Source of the DNA: Desmonostoc vinosum HA7617-LM4
GTDB lineage: Bacteria; Cyanobacteriota; Cyanobacteriia; Cyanobacteriales; Nostocaceae
Direction: 5' to 3'
DNA length: 37,100 nucleotides
Assembly (NCBI GenBank): GCA_019359515.1
Contig: JAHHHC010000055.1
Span: forward strand, 1 to 37,100
Of this stretch, positions 9,235 to 16,462 are shown in pieces. The notes under the pieces are model-generated. The model saw nothing but the letters and a program-made list of their open reading frames with translations, did not search any database and was not told the origin of the DNA. How positions within the stretch are numbered: position 1 is the first letter of the stretch; each line of letters starts with the position of its first letter. The translations under genes and the position numbers were made by a program.

Positions 9235-9447
9235 ATGTCTCATGAGATTATGCTTCAAGTCAATGGGGAAACCCAAAGTTGCGCGTCTCAAACTCTTTTA
9301 CCCGACTTACTGCAACAGTTAGGTTTCAATCCCCGCTTAGTCGCAGTAGAGTATAACGGCGAAATCTTACACCGCCAGTTCTGGCAACAAACAACAATCC
9401 AACCAGGCGATCGCTTAGAAGTAGTGACAATCGTCGGTGGGGGATGA
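9235..9447 (+). CDS. thiS: ThiS sulfur carrier protein
   Basis: A 70-residue ubiquitin-like protein ending in IVGGG. The C-terminal Gly-Gly is adenylated and converted to a thiocarboxylate, which gives the sulfur for the thiazole ring of thiamine. The N-terminal strand IMLQVNGETQ, the middle AVEYNGEILHR and the strand DRLEVVTIVGGG follow the family pattern, and the length is typical. The gene lies directly downstream of thiE on the same strand. No thiG, thiF or thiO is seen in the window. Confidence 0.93.
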   Translation: MSHEIMLQVNGETQSCASQTLLPDLLQQLGFNPRLVAVEYNGEILHRQFWQQTTIQPGDRLEVVTIVGGG

Positions 9448-9764
9448 GGGAGGTTGTTCTAAGTTGACAATTAAATAAACAAACCAACTCACCAACCAAA
9501 AGATCAGGGAGAGTCAATAATTACGAATTACGAATTCGCTCGATTACTGCGTAGCCGAAACTCACCAACCAAAAGATGAGGGAGAGTCAATAATTACGAA
9601 TTACGTTAGCGTTAGCGAAGCGGTAGCGAGGTACGAGCGTCAGCGGTAGCGAGTCCTCGATAGCGTTAGCGTAAAGCCTACGGCATAGCTTCGCTTAGAG
9701 CGACGCAGGAGCGTCGCGTCATTACGAATTCCGAATTACGAATTCCCCACTTTCAAGATAGATT
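9448..9764. other. Intergenic repeat cluster upstream of msrB
   Basis: The spacer is almost entirely repeats. It has a 47-base direct duplication (listed separately), ATTACGA-type heptamers at both ends, and a block at 9605-9720 made of GTTAGCG, GCGGTAGCGAG and a GCGACGCAGGAGCGTCGC hairpin. No reading frame is credible. The msrB promoter must lie inside or close to it. Confidence 0.6.
9486..9605. repeat. 47-base direct repeat, two copies
   Basis: Copies at 9486-9532 and 9559-9605 run from AACTCACCAACC to AATTACG and differ at a single base (C versus G after AAAAGAT). The 26-base spacer holds an unrelated sequence. This looks like a recent local duplication. Confidence 0.85.
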
Positions 9765-10262
9765 ATGGATAAACGCTATTTTTTACAAGCTAGTGTAGTT
9801 ATAGTTGGCGCGGCATTGTCAACACGTTATATCAATCAGAGGACAGAGGTCATGACAACTTCCAATACTGAGTTTGAAATTACAAAGCCTGATGAAGAGT
9901 GGCGCAAAGTGTTGACGCCGGAGCAGTTTCATGTATTGCGTAAACATGGTACAGAACGCGCTCACACTAGCCCACTAGATAAGCAATATGCTCAAGGGAC
10001 TTACCTTTGTGCTGCGTGCGAACAGCAACTGTTCATAGCTGATACCAAATTTAACAGTGGCACTGGTTGGCCCAGCTTTTTTAACCCAATTGAAGGTGCG
10101 ATCGCCACTACTGTAGATCGGTCGTTTTTGATGACTAGAACTGAAGTACATTGCAGTCGCTGTGGTGGACATCTAGGTCATGTATTTGACGACGGCCCTG
10201 CACCCACTGGTAAACGCTACTGTATGAATGGTGTGGCTTTGAAGTTTGTTCCTGCCGAATGA
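9765..10262 (+). CDS. msrB: Peptide-methionine (R)-S-oxide reductase MsrB, membrane-anchored or exported
   Basis: A 165-residue protein that repairs R-methionine sulfoxide in oxidised proteins. Zinc ligands C82/C85 (LCAACE) and C130/C133 (CSRCGG) are present, as are the substrate motif GTGWPSF (99-105), HLGHVFDDGP and the catalytic C153 in RYCMN. The catalytic domain covers residues 40-165. An N-terminal extension begins MDKRYFLQASVVIVGAAL; its KR followed by FLQ and a hydrophobic run resembles a weak Tat signal or a membrane anchor. This points to a periplasmic or lumenal form, unlike the cytosolic MsrB of about 135 residues. An internal ATG at codon 30 (MTTSNTEFE) could produce a soluble version. 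Confidence 0.93.
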   Translation: MDKRYFLQASVVIVGAALSTRYINQRTEVMTTSNTEFEITKPDEEWRKVLTPEQFHVLRKHGTERAHTSPLDKQYAQGTYLCAACEQQLFIADTKFNSGTGWPSFFNPIEGAIATTVDRSFLMTRTEVHCSRCGGHLGHVFDDGPAPTGKRYCMNGVALKFVPAE

Positions 10263-10309
10263 TCAGTTAATAAACTGTTACCGATTTAAATTGCACATTC
10301 CCTAGTAGT

Positions 10310-10354
10310 TGTCATTAGTCATTTATCCTTTGTCAATACTAATGGCTAATGACA
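10310..10354. terminator. Inverted repeat after msrB, possible terminator
   Basis: TGTCATTAGTCATT and AATGGCTAATGACA form a 14-base stem with one mismatch and a loop of about 17 bases, lying 48 bases after the msrB stop. A T-run follows only weakly (CTTT), so it may be a plain repeat rather than an intrinsic terminator. Confidence 0.35.
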
Positions 10355-10505
10355 GTCTTTACCCCTGGTAATATAAAGGATGCAGCCATCCAGATTTATT
10401 TTTGGAAGTGAAAATATACCTATTAAAATCTCCTGCACTGATGCCGGAGGACTAGCTGGTAACTGATAACTGTTAACTGATAACTGAGAACTGGAGAGCA
10501 AAATC

Positions 10506-11144
10506 TTGGGAATAGAACTACGCAGTTTCGTATTTCTCGATAACCTGCAACCTCAACATGCAGCATATATAGGAACAGTAGCCCAAGGTTTTTTACCATT
10601 ACCAGGAGATACATCGTTGTGGATTGAAATCTCTCCTGGTATTGAAATTAACCGTATTACCGACGTAGCGCTCAAATCTGCTTCTGTTCGTCCAGGGGTA
10701 CAAGTAGTCGAACGCTTGTATGGTCTATTAGAAGTTCATTCTGCCTCTCAAGGAGAAACGCGAGCTGCTGGTCAAGCTATTTTAGCGATGCTGGGAGTCA
10801 AAAAAGAAGAATGTCTGAAACCGCGTGTCGTTTCTACCCAGATTATCCGCAACATTGACGCTTACCAAACACAATTGATCAATCGCACGCGTCGGGGACA
10901 GCTACTCTTAGCAGGACAAACGCTGTATGTCTTAGAAGTTGAACCCGCTGCTTATGCTGCACTGGCAGCGAATGAAGCAGAAAAAGCCGCAGCAATTAAT
11001 ATCTTGGAAGTCCAAGCTGTAGGTAGCTTTGGACGGCTTTACTTAGGTGGGCAAGAGCAAGATATTCTAGCAGGTGCGGCAGGAGCGTTAACAGCGATTG
11101 AAAGTGTAGCTGGCCGAGTTCCTCAAAGTGGGCGTCACGAGTAA
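10506..11144 (+). CDS. ccmP: CcmP, tandem-domain carboxysome shell protein
   Basis: A 212-residue protein with two bacterial microcompartment (BMC) domains in tandem (about residues 1-100 and 105-205). I recognise it from its near match to the beta-carboxysome shell protein CcmP of Synechococcus ([42 protein letters not shown]). CcmP trimers stack and form a large gated pore thought to pass metabolites such as RuBP or 3-phosphoglycerate; the E69-R70 pair known to gate that pore is kept here in VVERLYG. The start is a TTG supported by GGAGAG eight bases upstream and by the family N-terminus. A pentapeptide-repeat gene begins ten bases after its stop. As in other cyanobacteria, ccmP is apart from the main ccm cluster, none of which is in view. 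Confidence 0.92.
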   Translation: MGIELRSFVFLDNLQPQHAAYIGTVAQGFLPLPGDTSLWIEISPGIEINRITDVALKSASVRPGVQVVERLYGLLEVHSASQGETRAAGQAILAMLGVKKEECLKPRVVSTQIIRNIDAYQTQLINRTRRGQLLLAGQTLYVLEVEPAAYAALAANEAEKAAAINILEVQAVGSFGRLYLGGQEQDILAGAAGALTAIESVAGRVPQSGRHE

Positions 11145-11154
11145 AGGAGAGAAA

Positions 11155-11931
11155 ATGGCAAATCAAGAGCATCTAGCTTTATTGAAAGCAGGTGCAATCA
11201 CATGGCATGACTGGAGAAAGCAAAATCACCAGATTAAACCAGATTTCACCGCTGCCAACTTGCAAGGAGTGAACTTAAGCCGGGTAGATTTGAGTCATGC
11301 TGTACTCGTGGGAGCAAATCTCACGGGTGCTGATTTGAGTAGTGCTAGTCTCCACAAAGCCAACCTTGTAGAGGCTAACCTGAGTGAGACGAACTTGAGT
11401 GTTGCTGACTTGAGTGGTGCGACACTCGCTCAGGCAGATTTGCGTCGTGCTAATTTGATTGGTGCTAATTTGAGTAGGGTAAATCTGCGAGGTGCTGCGA
11501 TCGCAGATGCTAATCTCATAGGGACTGACCTCAGAGGCGCTAACTTAAAAGAAGCAGATTTAGGTACGGCAAAGCTCATTCGGACTAATCTTTGTTTTGC
11601 TAACCTCATCGCCGCTAACTTAATCGAGGCTGACTTCAGCGAAGCCAACCTGCACCAAGCAGAATTAATCGGGGCTTACCTTTATAAAACTGACTTATAC
11701 AAAACTAATCTCAGCAAAGCTCACCTAAGTGGTGCGTACCTATTGCGGGCAAATCTCAGCGAAGCTGACTTGAGAGACGCTAACTTGGGATGGGCAAACC
11801 TTACAGGAGCAAACTTTGCAGGAGCTAATCTCACAGGTGCAAACCTCAGAGGAGCTAATATCAAAGGTGCTAACTTCAGCGGCGTCAACCTTCAACATAC
11901 AACGATGCCTGATTCTTCATCCCCTTGCTAA
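11155..11931 (+). CDS. Pentapeptide-repeat protein
   Basis: The 258-residue protein is built almost wholly of A(D/N)LXX pentapeptides from about residue 24 to 245, for example ANLTGADLSSASL and GANLRGANIKGANF. These fold as a right-handed quadrilateral beta-helix. The N-terminal 22 residues (MANQEHLALLKAGAITWHDW) form the helical cap common in cyanobacterial members. The ATG at 11155 is chosen because AAAGGAGAG lies just upstream; the longer frame would overlap ccmP. The ten-base spacing suggests co-transcription with ccmP, but a carboxysome role is not established. Function of most members is unknown; some mimic DNA and bind gyrase. Confidence 0.9.
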   Translation: MANQEHLALLKAGAITWHDWRKQNHQIKPDFTAANLQGVNLSRVDLSHAVLVGANLTGADLSSASLHKANLVEANLSETNLSVADLSGATLAQADLRRANLIGANLSRVNLRGAAIADANLIGTDLRGANLKEADLGTAKLIRTNLCFANLIAANLIEADFSEANLHQAELIGAYLYKTDLYKTNLSKAHLSGAYLLRANLSEADLRDANLGWANLTGANFAGANLTGANLRGANIKGANFSGVNLQHTTMPDSSSPC

Positions 11932-12130
11932 ACATAGCAGTACTCACTATATGTTATCTATTTGACAATTACTATTAGTTTGAGCGCTGATTTCTAAAGT
12001 AAAGATAAAGACAAACTGAGACTGCTAAGTAAATGAGTATGATGCCAACAGTTAAAAGTTAGCAAATCAATCAAAAAGCTGTCTGATTCGAGAATTGAAG
12101 CCGCAAAAATAGCAATTTCTTGAAAAACTT

Positions 12131-12769
12131 ATGGGTGCTTTTATTTATCCAATCTACACCTTAGCTAGTGTAGGGTTGGTGCTATGGGAGATTAGCTTAT
12201 TTCAACAAGAACAAAAAATTAGCACAATTCTGCTAATTGTCGTACTGGCTGGTATGACATACGACAATTTGATTATTTCAATCGGTTGCATAATTAATGA
12301 AGGCGATTTATTAAAAACATTAAATCGCTTGCGCTTTACATTACACAATTTGTTTGTACCACTGCTGGTGGTAACTGCCGTCCAAATCAGCCATAACGCT
12401 GGTGTTGTGTGGATGAAAAACTCGCTGGTACATTATGGAGGCTGGGCGATCGCTTTCAGTCTAATCATACTTGGTTTAGTATCTGAATTTCGCTCTCAAG
12501 AACTGACACCAACATATTCTGCTGGTACCTTGCGTTACAAACCTCAAAGTAGTGAAATACCTATTTTGACCATCTTGACTGCCATATTAGTGGCTGTGGC
12601 AGGAATTTATATCTGGTATGAAATCCAATGGCCATGGATGTTGGTAGGAACGTTAGTCATGCTTTTTGGTAATGCTTTATCTGCCAGGTTTTTTAGTTCT
12701 ATCGTTAGTTCATTTGTTGATTTTCTATTTATTCTAGCTTTATTGGCAACAGATTTAATAGTGCTTTAA
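12131..12769 (+). CDS. Polytopic membrane protein of unknown function
   Basis: A 212-residue protein with about six or seven hydrophobic segments, around residues 3-20, 30-53, 72-90, 103-118, 143-163, 166-185 and 190-212. I do not recognise a family. Possible conserved spots are TYDNLIISIG (43-52) and RFTLHNLFVPLL (68-79) in or near membrane helices; His and Asn in such places can be functional, but nothing proves catalysis. It lies 98 bases before the cytochrome P450 gene on the same strand, and another membrane protein gene follows the P450. No strong Shine-Dalgarno sequence precedes the ATG. Confidence 0.7.
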   Translation: MGAFIYPIYTLASVGLVLWEISLFQQEQKISTILLIVVLAGMTYDNLIISIGCIINEGDLLKTLNRLRFTLHNLFVPLLVVTAVQISHNAGVVWMKNSLVHYGGWAIAFSLIILGLVSEFRSQELTPTYSAGTLRYKPQSSEIPILTILTAILVAVAGIYIWYEIQWPWMLVGTLVMLFGNALSARFFSSIVSSFVDFLFILALLATDLIVL

Positions 12770-12867
12770 TTTTTGCTCTTTTGTCACAATATCACCCTCT
12801 TACCAATTTGTTAAACATATTTTTGTTGAAATTTTGATCACAGTTTATGTGAGGGAATTTTCATATC

Positions 12868-14520
12868 ATGATCACAAAAGTTTTTACATTTTCTCTACTT
12901 TTTACATTTGCTTTTTTGTTAGTCTGGTCTTTAGTTTCTACCTGGTACTTTCAACTGGTAGCTCGCTTAAGTCTGCAAATTCATCACTCAGATGGCAGAA
13001 CCATACCTAGGCAAGCTCCCAAAATGTTAGTAGGTAATTTGGTTGACGTTTATCGGGCAAAAAATCGTTTATCCGCTTATCATGGGTTTCACGAAAAATT
13101 CGGTGAGATTGTCCAAATTTTCTGGTTATGGCGACAACAAATTTCTGTCACTAACTACCAAATGGCTCGTCGTATCCTCATTTATAACCAGAAAAACTAT
13201 GAAAAATTTACCCCCAATTCGCTAATTCAGAAACTCTATGGTTCAAGCGTCCTCACCAACACAGGAGATAATTGGCAACGACACCGCTTGTTAATGAATG
13301 AAGTTTTTTCGAGAAAGCATGTTAAAGGTTTTCATGATATTTTTGTTGACTACTCAGAAAGACTTGCTCACCAATGGAGCAAGCGCATTGATCAAGCTGG
13401 AGAGAATATTAAACTTAACATTTATGACGATTTAAACGCCTTGTTTTTAGATATTGTCGGTAAAACATCCATGAGTCATGATTTTGCTGCTCTCAATGGG
13501 GAAGCTAATCAGTTTCTCGCAAATATCAAATATATTCTGAATCAAAGTACTCGACCTGTACACCAATTTACCAAATGGTGGCAACACCTACCCTTATCTT
13601 CTAACCACAAACTTGCAGATGCCTTTAAATATGTAGATAACTTTCTCAATGAGTTGATTGAAGCTAGAAAAAATATCAATAAACAATCAAATTCAAACTC
13701 ATCTAATGTACTAGATTTGTTATTGCAAGCAACTGATTTTTTTGAGGATAATATACAGCCTTTAACAGATAAAGAAGTCCGGGATAATCTACTCGCTATT
13801 ATCGTAAATGGGCATGAGACTGTGGCTACAAGCGTATCTCTAACTTTATACTCACTAGCTCAACATCCTGAAATATTAGCTCGTGTACAAGCAGAGATAG
13901 CTGAAGTCATGGAAAAGGGAGGAGGACAATTAACAACCGCAGGTGTTGCAGAGCTTAACTATTTAGATTATGTTTTACTGGAATCGTTGCGTTTATATCC
14001 TCCAATGGCAGGGTTACAGCGAATTAGCCTCAATAGTGATGTTCTAGAGGGTTGGGCAATTCCTTCGCAACAAGCAGTAGGTATTACTTTTGGGCCATTA
14101 CACGCAAATCCTGAATACTTTGGGGCTAATCCAGAGCATTTCAATCCCGATCGCTATCTTGACACAGAAGGTGTACCTGCCTTGGCAGGTGCTGTAGTCA
14201 CCACCAAAGAAAGTACTCCCCTTAGTTTTTCCCAAGAGTGTCCTGTAAAATGGCTGCACTCTCTAGCTAAGCATGACAAAGGCAGAACAAAGGCAGGTGT
14301 TTGTTTACCACTGACATTCGGTGATGGTGCTAGAAAATGCTTAGGAGAGCATTTCGCGATGTATGAAATGAAGGTAGCACTAGCTGTGTTGCTCTATAGA
14401 TTTAACTTGCAAGTAGCGCCTAACTTTGAAGCCGATTTAGAACTAGGAAAATTTGGATTATTTATTTCTATGTTTCCTAAAACGGGAATTGAATTGATTG
14501 TTAGTCGCCGTAAAGTTTAA
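12868..14520 (+). CDS. Membrane-anchored cytochrome P450 with enlarged pre-heme loop
   Basis: A 550-residue heme mono-oxygenase. An N-terminal hydrophobic helix (residues 7-30) probably anchors it. Motifs present: C-helix WQRHR (136-140), I-helix NGHETVATS (314-322) for oxygen activation, ExxR in ESLRLYPP (E372, R375), NPDRY (426-430) and the heme loop FGDGARKCLG with C491 as axial ligand. Between NPDRY and the heme loop lie about 54 residues where related P450s usually have roughly 20-25. The extra part contains a Cys (C458) and LHSLAKHDKGRTKAG. The architecture resembles class E P450s (CYP4/CYP110/CYP120-like), but I cannot assign a subfamily or substrate. Flanking membrane-protein genes on the same strand suggest a small lipid- or terpenoid-modifying locus, which is inference. 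GAGGGA lies 12-13 bases upstream of the ATG. Confidence 0.93.
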   Translation: MITKVFTFSLLFTFAFLLVWSLVSTWYFQLVARLSLQIHHSDGRTIPRQAPKMLVGNLVDVYRAKNRLSAYHGFHEKFGEIVQIFWLWRQQISVTNYQMARRILIYNQKNYEKFTPNSLIQKLYGSSVLTNTGDNWQRHRLLMNEVFSRKHVKGFHDIFVDYSERLAHQWSKRIDQAGENIKLNIYDDLNALFLDIVGKTSMSHDFAALNGEANQFLANIKYILNQSTRPVHQFTKWWQHLPLSSNHKLADAFKYVDNFLNELIEARKNINKQSNSNSSNVLDLLLQATDFFEDNIQPLTDKEVRDNLLAIIVNGHETVATSVSLTLYSLAQHPEILARVQAEIAEVMEKGGGQLTTAGVAELNYLDYVLLESLRLYPPMAGLQRISLNSDVLEGWAIPSQQAVGITFGPLHANPEYFGANPEHFNPDRYLDTEGVPALAGAVVTTKESTPLSFSQECPVKWLHSLAKHDKGRTKAGVCLPLTFGDGARKCLGEHFAMYEMKVALAVLLYRFNLQVAPNFEADLELGKFGLFISMFPKTGIELIVSRRKV

Positions 14521-14526
14521 AGTGAT

Positions 14527-14558
14527 GTTGGTTACTGAGCGGAGTCGAAGTAACCAAC
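14527..14558. repeat. Palindrome with ACTGAGC...CGAAGT core
   Basis: Arms GTTGGTTACT and AGTAACCAAC pair perfectly over ten bases around a GAGCGGAGTCGA loop, between the P450 gene and the next gene. Related cores occur at 20418-20436 and 32161-32180. Confidence 0.75.
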
Positions 14559-14604
14559 ACTCTATATCCTGTTGTTAGCAGAGTTTTTTTGAGGGATTAA
14601 CGTC

Positions 14605-15225
14605 GTGGCTATTGAAGGATATATTTGGCTATATTGGCTGTTCTGTTTACTCGCTACGATGATTGTAGTTGCAAATAAAAAGTTTGCTGAGCAATTGCTC
14701 TATCCTGATGCAGATTCGACACATCAAGAGAACGGTTACAAAATTTCTCTAGTTTTAGGATGGGTAACGACGCTCATCGCAGCTGTCATTTACGTGATGT
14801 TTACAATTAAAACTGTTACAGGTTCCTATCAACTACCAGACTTAATATTGTTTGCGTTTGTGAATGGAGTTTTGGAACAATTTATGTTTATTTTTTGGTT
14901 TTTGGTAGGTTGCTATTTGGGACAAAAGCAGTTTCCTAACAAGCCAATTACTATATTTATTTGTGGATATATTAGCTATGTTTTTTACTCGGGATTAATT
15001 CATCCGTTTTTTTGGTTCCAAATCCTACCAAAGCATGAACCCTTTACACCCATGGCTTTCATACTGCCTTTTATGTCCATTTTTTGGATGTGGTTGTTAT
15101 GGAGATATCGAGCAGTTGGCGCTATTATTGCGATGCATATTGTTATAGATTTTTTGACAATAGGGCATTTGCATTTTCATTGGTTTGAGTCTATACAATT
15201 TTTGACTAGACAAAATTTTAACTAA
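14605..15225 (+). CDS. Polytopic membrane protein, possibly CPBP-like
   Basis: A 206-residue protein with about six hydrophobic segments. The GTG start is supported by GAGGG nine bases upstream. A Glu-containing helix (NGVLEQFMFIFWFLVG) and a later helix with HIVIDF recall the E(E)xxxR and HxxxN/D metal motifs of CPBP (CAAX protease/bacteriocin-processing) intramembrane proteases. However, the first motif has EQ rather than EE and lacks the Arg, so the assignment is weak. The C-terminus is His-rich (HLHFHW). It follows the P450 gene after 84 bases that include a palindrome. Confidence 0.6.
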   Translation: MAIEGYIWLYWLFCLLATMIVVANKKFAEQLLYPDADSTHQENGYKISLVLGWVTTLIAAVIYVMFTIKTVTGSYQLPDLILFAFVNGVLEQFMFIFWFLVGCYLGQKQFPNKPITIFICGYISYVFYSGLIHPFFWFQILPKHEPFTPMAFILPFMSIFWMWLLWRYRAVGAIIAMHIVIDFLTIGHLHFHWFESIQFLTRQNFN

Positions 15226-16462
15226 ATTCCTCACTTTTCCCACTTTTCCTACTTTTTATTTCAAGAAATTTTCTTTATTTTCTTTAAAGTTTTTGATCAT
15301 GTTATCGTAGTAAAATAATCAAGAAACATGTGAGTACTTGATGGTTGCCAAAGGGGGAACTTTCAACTGTTCGTAGGGCTGGGTACTGGAGACTAAGGAC
15401 TGGAAACTGGGAAGGAGATATAGTTTAAATTCTTCAATCCTCAGTAGCTAATTCCTAATCCCCAATCTCTTTTATACATTTATACAAGTATACGCTTTAC
15501 AAGCGATCGCTTTACGTAGTTAGTAGTGACAAAACGACGCATTGCTAAAGCATTCATAGCAAGGACTAAGGTTTGGGGTTGAGCATTACCAAAGCTTTAG
15601 TGATTTGCATGGCTATAAAGTTTGGGCAGAATCTACGTAGGAATAAGGAGTCATTTGACCTTTACCCTACTTAGAGGTGTTTCGGCTGAAGCAAGTGGGG
15701 CGATCGCCCATATCGCCCCATTTTCCTCATTTATAATGTCATGAAATTTTAGCAACTTAACACACAAATGTCTTCATAGAAAAGTCACTGACACTAATAA
15801 AAGTGGGAAAAGTGTGTCAAGTAGTTTTTTAGTTTAGTTAATCACTAGAGATATTAACTTTGTTGAGCAAGCTACAAGGAAGATTCTTTTTATCTATAGT
15901 TTAAATTACATATATTGATGATTATAATCCAATTCATATTTTAGAATAAACGAATATATTTCAACAATAAATAATTTTGTTAGCAATTGTAGAGTTAATT
16001 TAATCAAAACTCTGCCTAAATTTGTGTTTTTATAACTGGTAATTTGTGATTTATAAAAGAAATCACAGATGTTTTATCAAAAAACAAAGGTTTATAACCT
16101 TACCCGTAAATAGTGCAAAAAATCCTTGTAAGCTGTCGTGCTTATAAATTGCACTCTTGATTTGTAAGTAAGATGCTCCCTGCCCCCTGCTCTTTTGCGG
16201 TTTCAACGCGCAAATTAAATGCTTAACAGCTTATTAGGCTGTGTTATTTATTGATTAAATCAAGATTTAAAAGCGCAAAAACATTTATAAATATAAATTT
16301 AATGTCTAAATGCACAGATTCAAAATTATGTACTAAAAACAATTTGTTTTTGCAATGTGGCTACTATGCACAGTACTATAATTGCTATATTATCTAACTG
16401 CTGGGATGTTTTGTATCAAATAATACAAAAATGCCCTTTTGGCTATACTTTTAGTTCATCAA
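15226..16462. other. Long AT-rich intergenic region
   Basis: About 1.2 kb without a credible gene. It contains STRR-like tracts (around 15386-15470), a HIP1 site, and a perfect hairpin followed by T's at 15696-15724 that no nearby gene explains. The last 700 bases are strongly AT-rich and hold the promoter of the AAA/CHASE2 gene. I recognised no known RNA. Confidence 0.5.
15696..15724 (+). terminator. Rho-independent-terminator-like hairpin without an upstream gene
   Basis: TGGGGCGAT and ATCGCCCCA pair perfectly over nine bases around a seven-base loop and are followed by TTTT. The nearest upstream plus-strand gene stops 470 bases away, so it may end an unannotated transcript. The loop and stem include a HIP1-like GCGATCGC overlap, which could also explain the symmetry. 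Confidence 0.4.
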
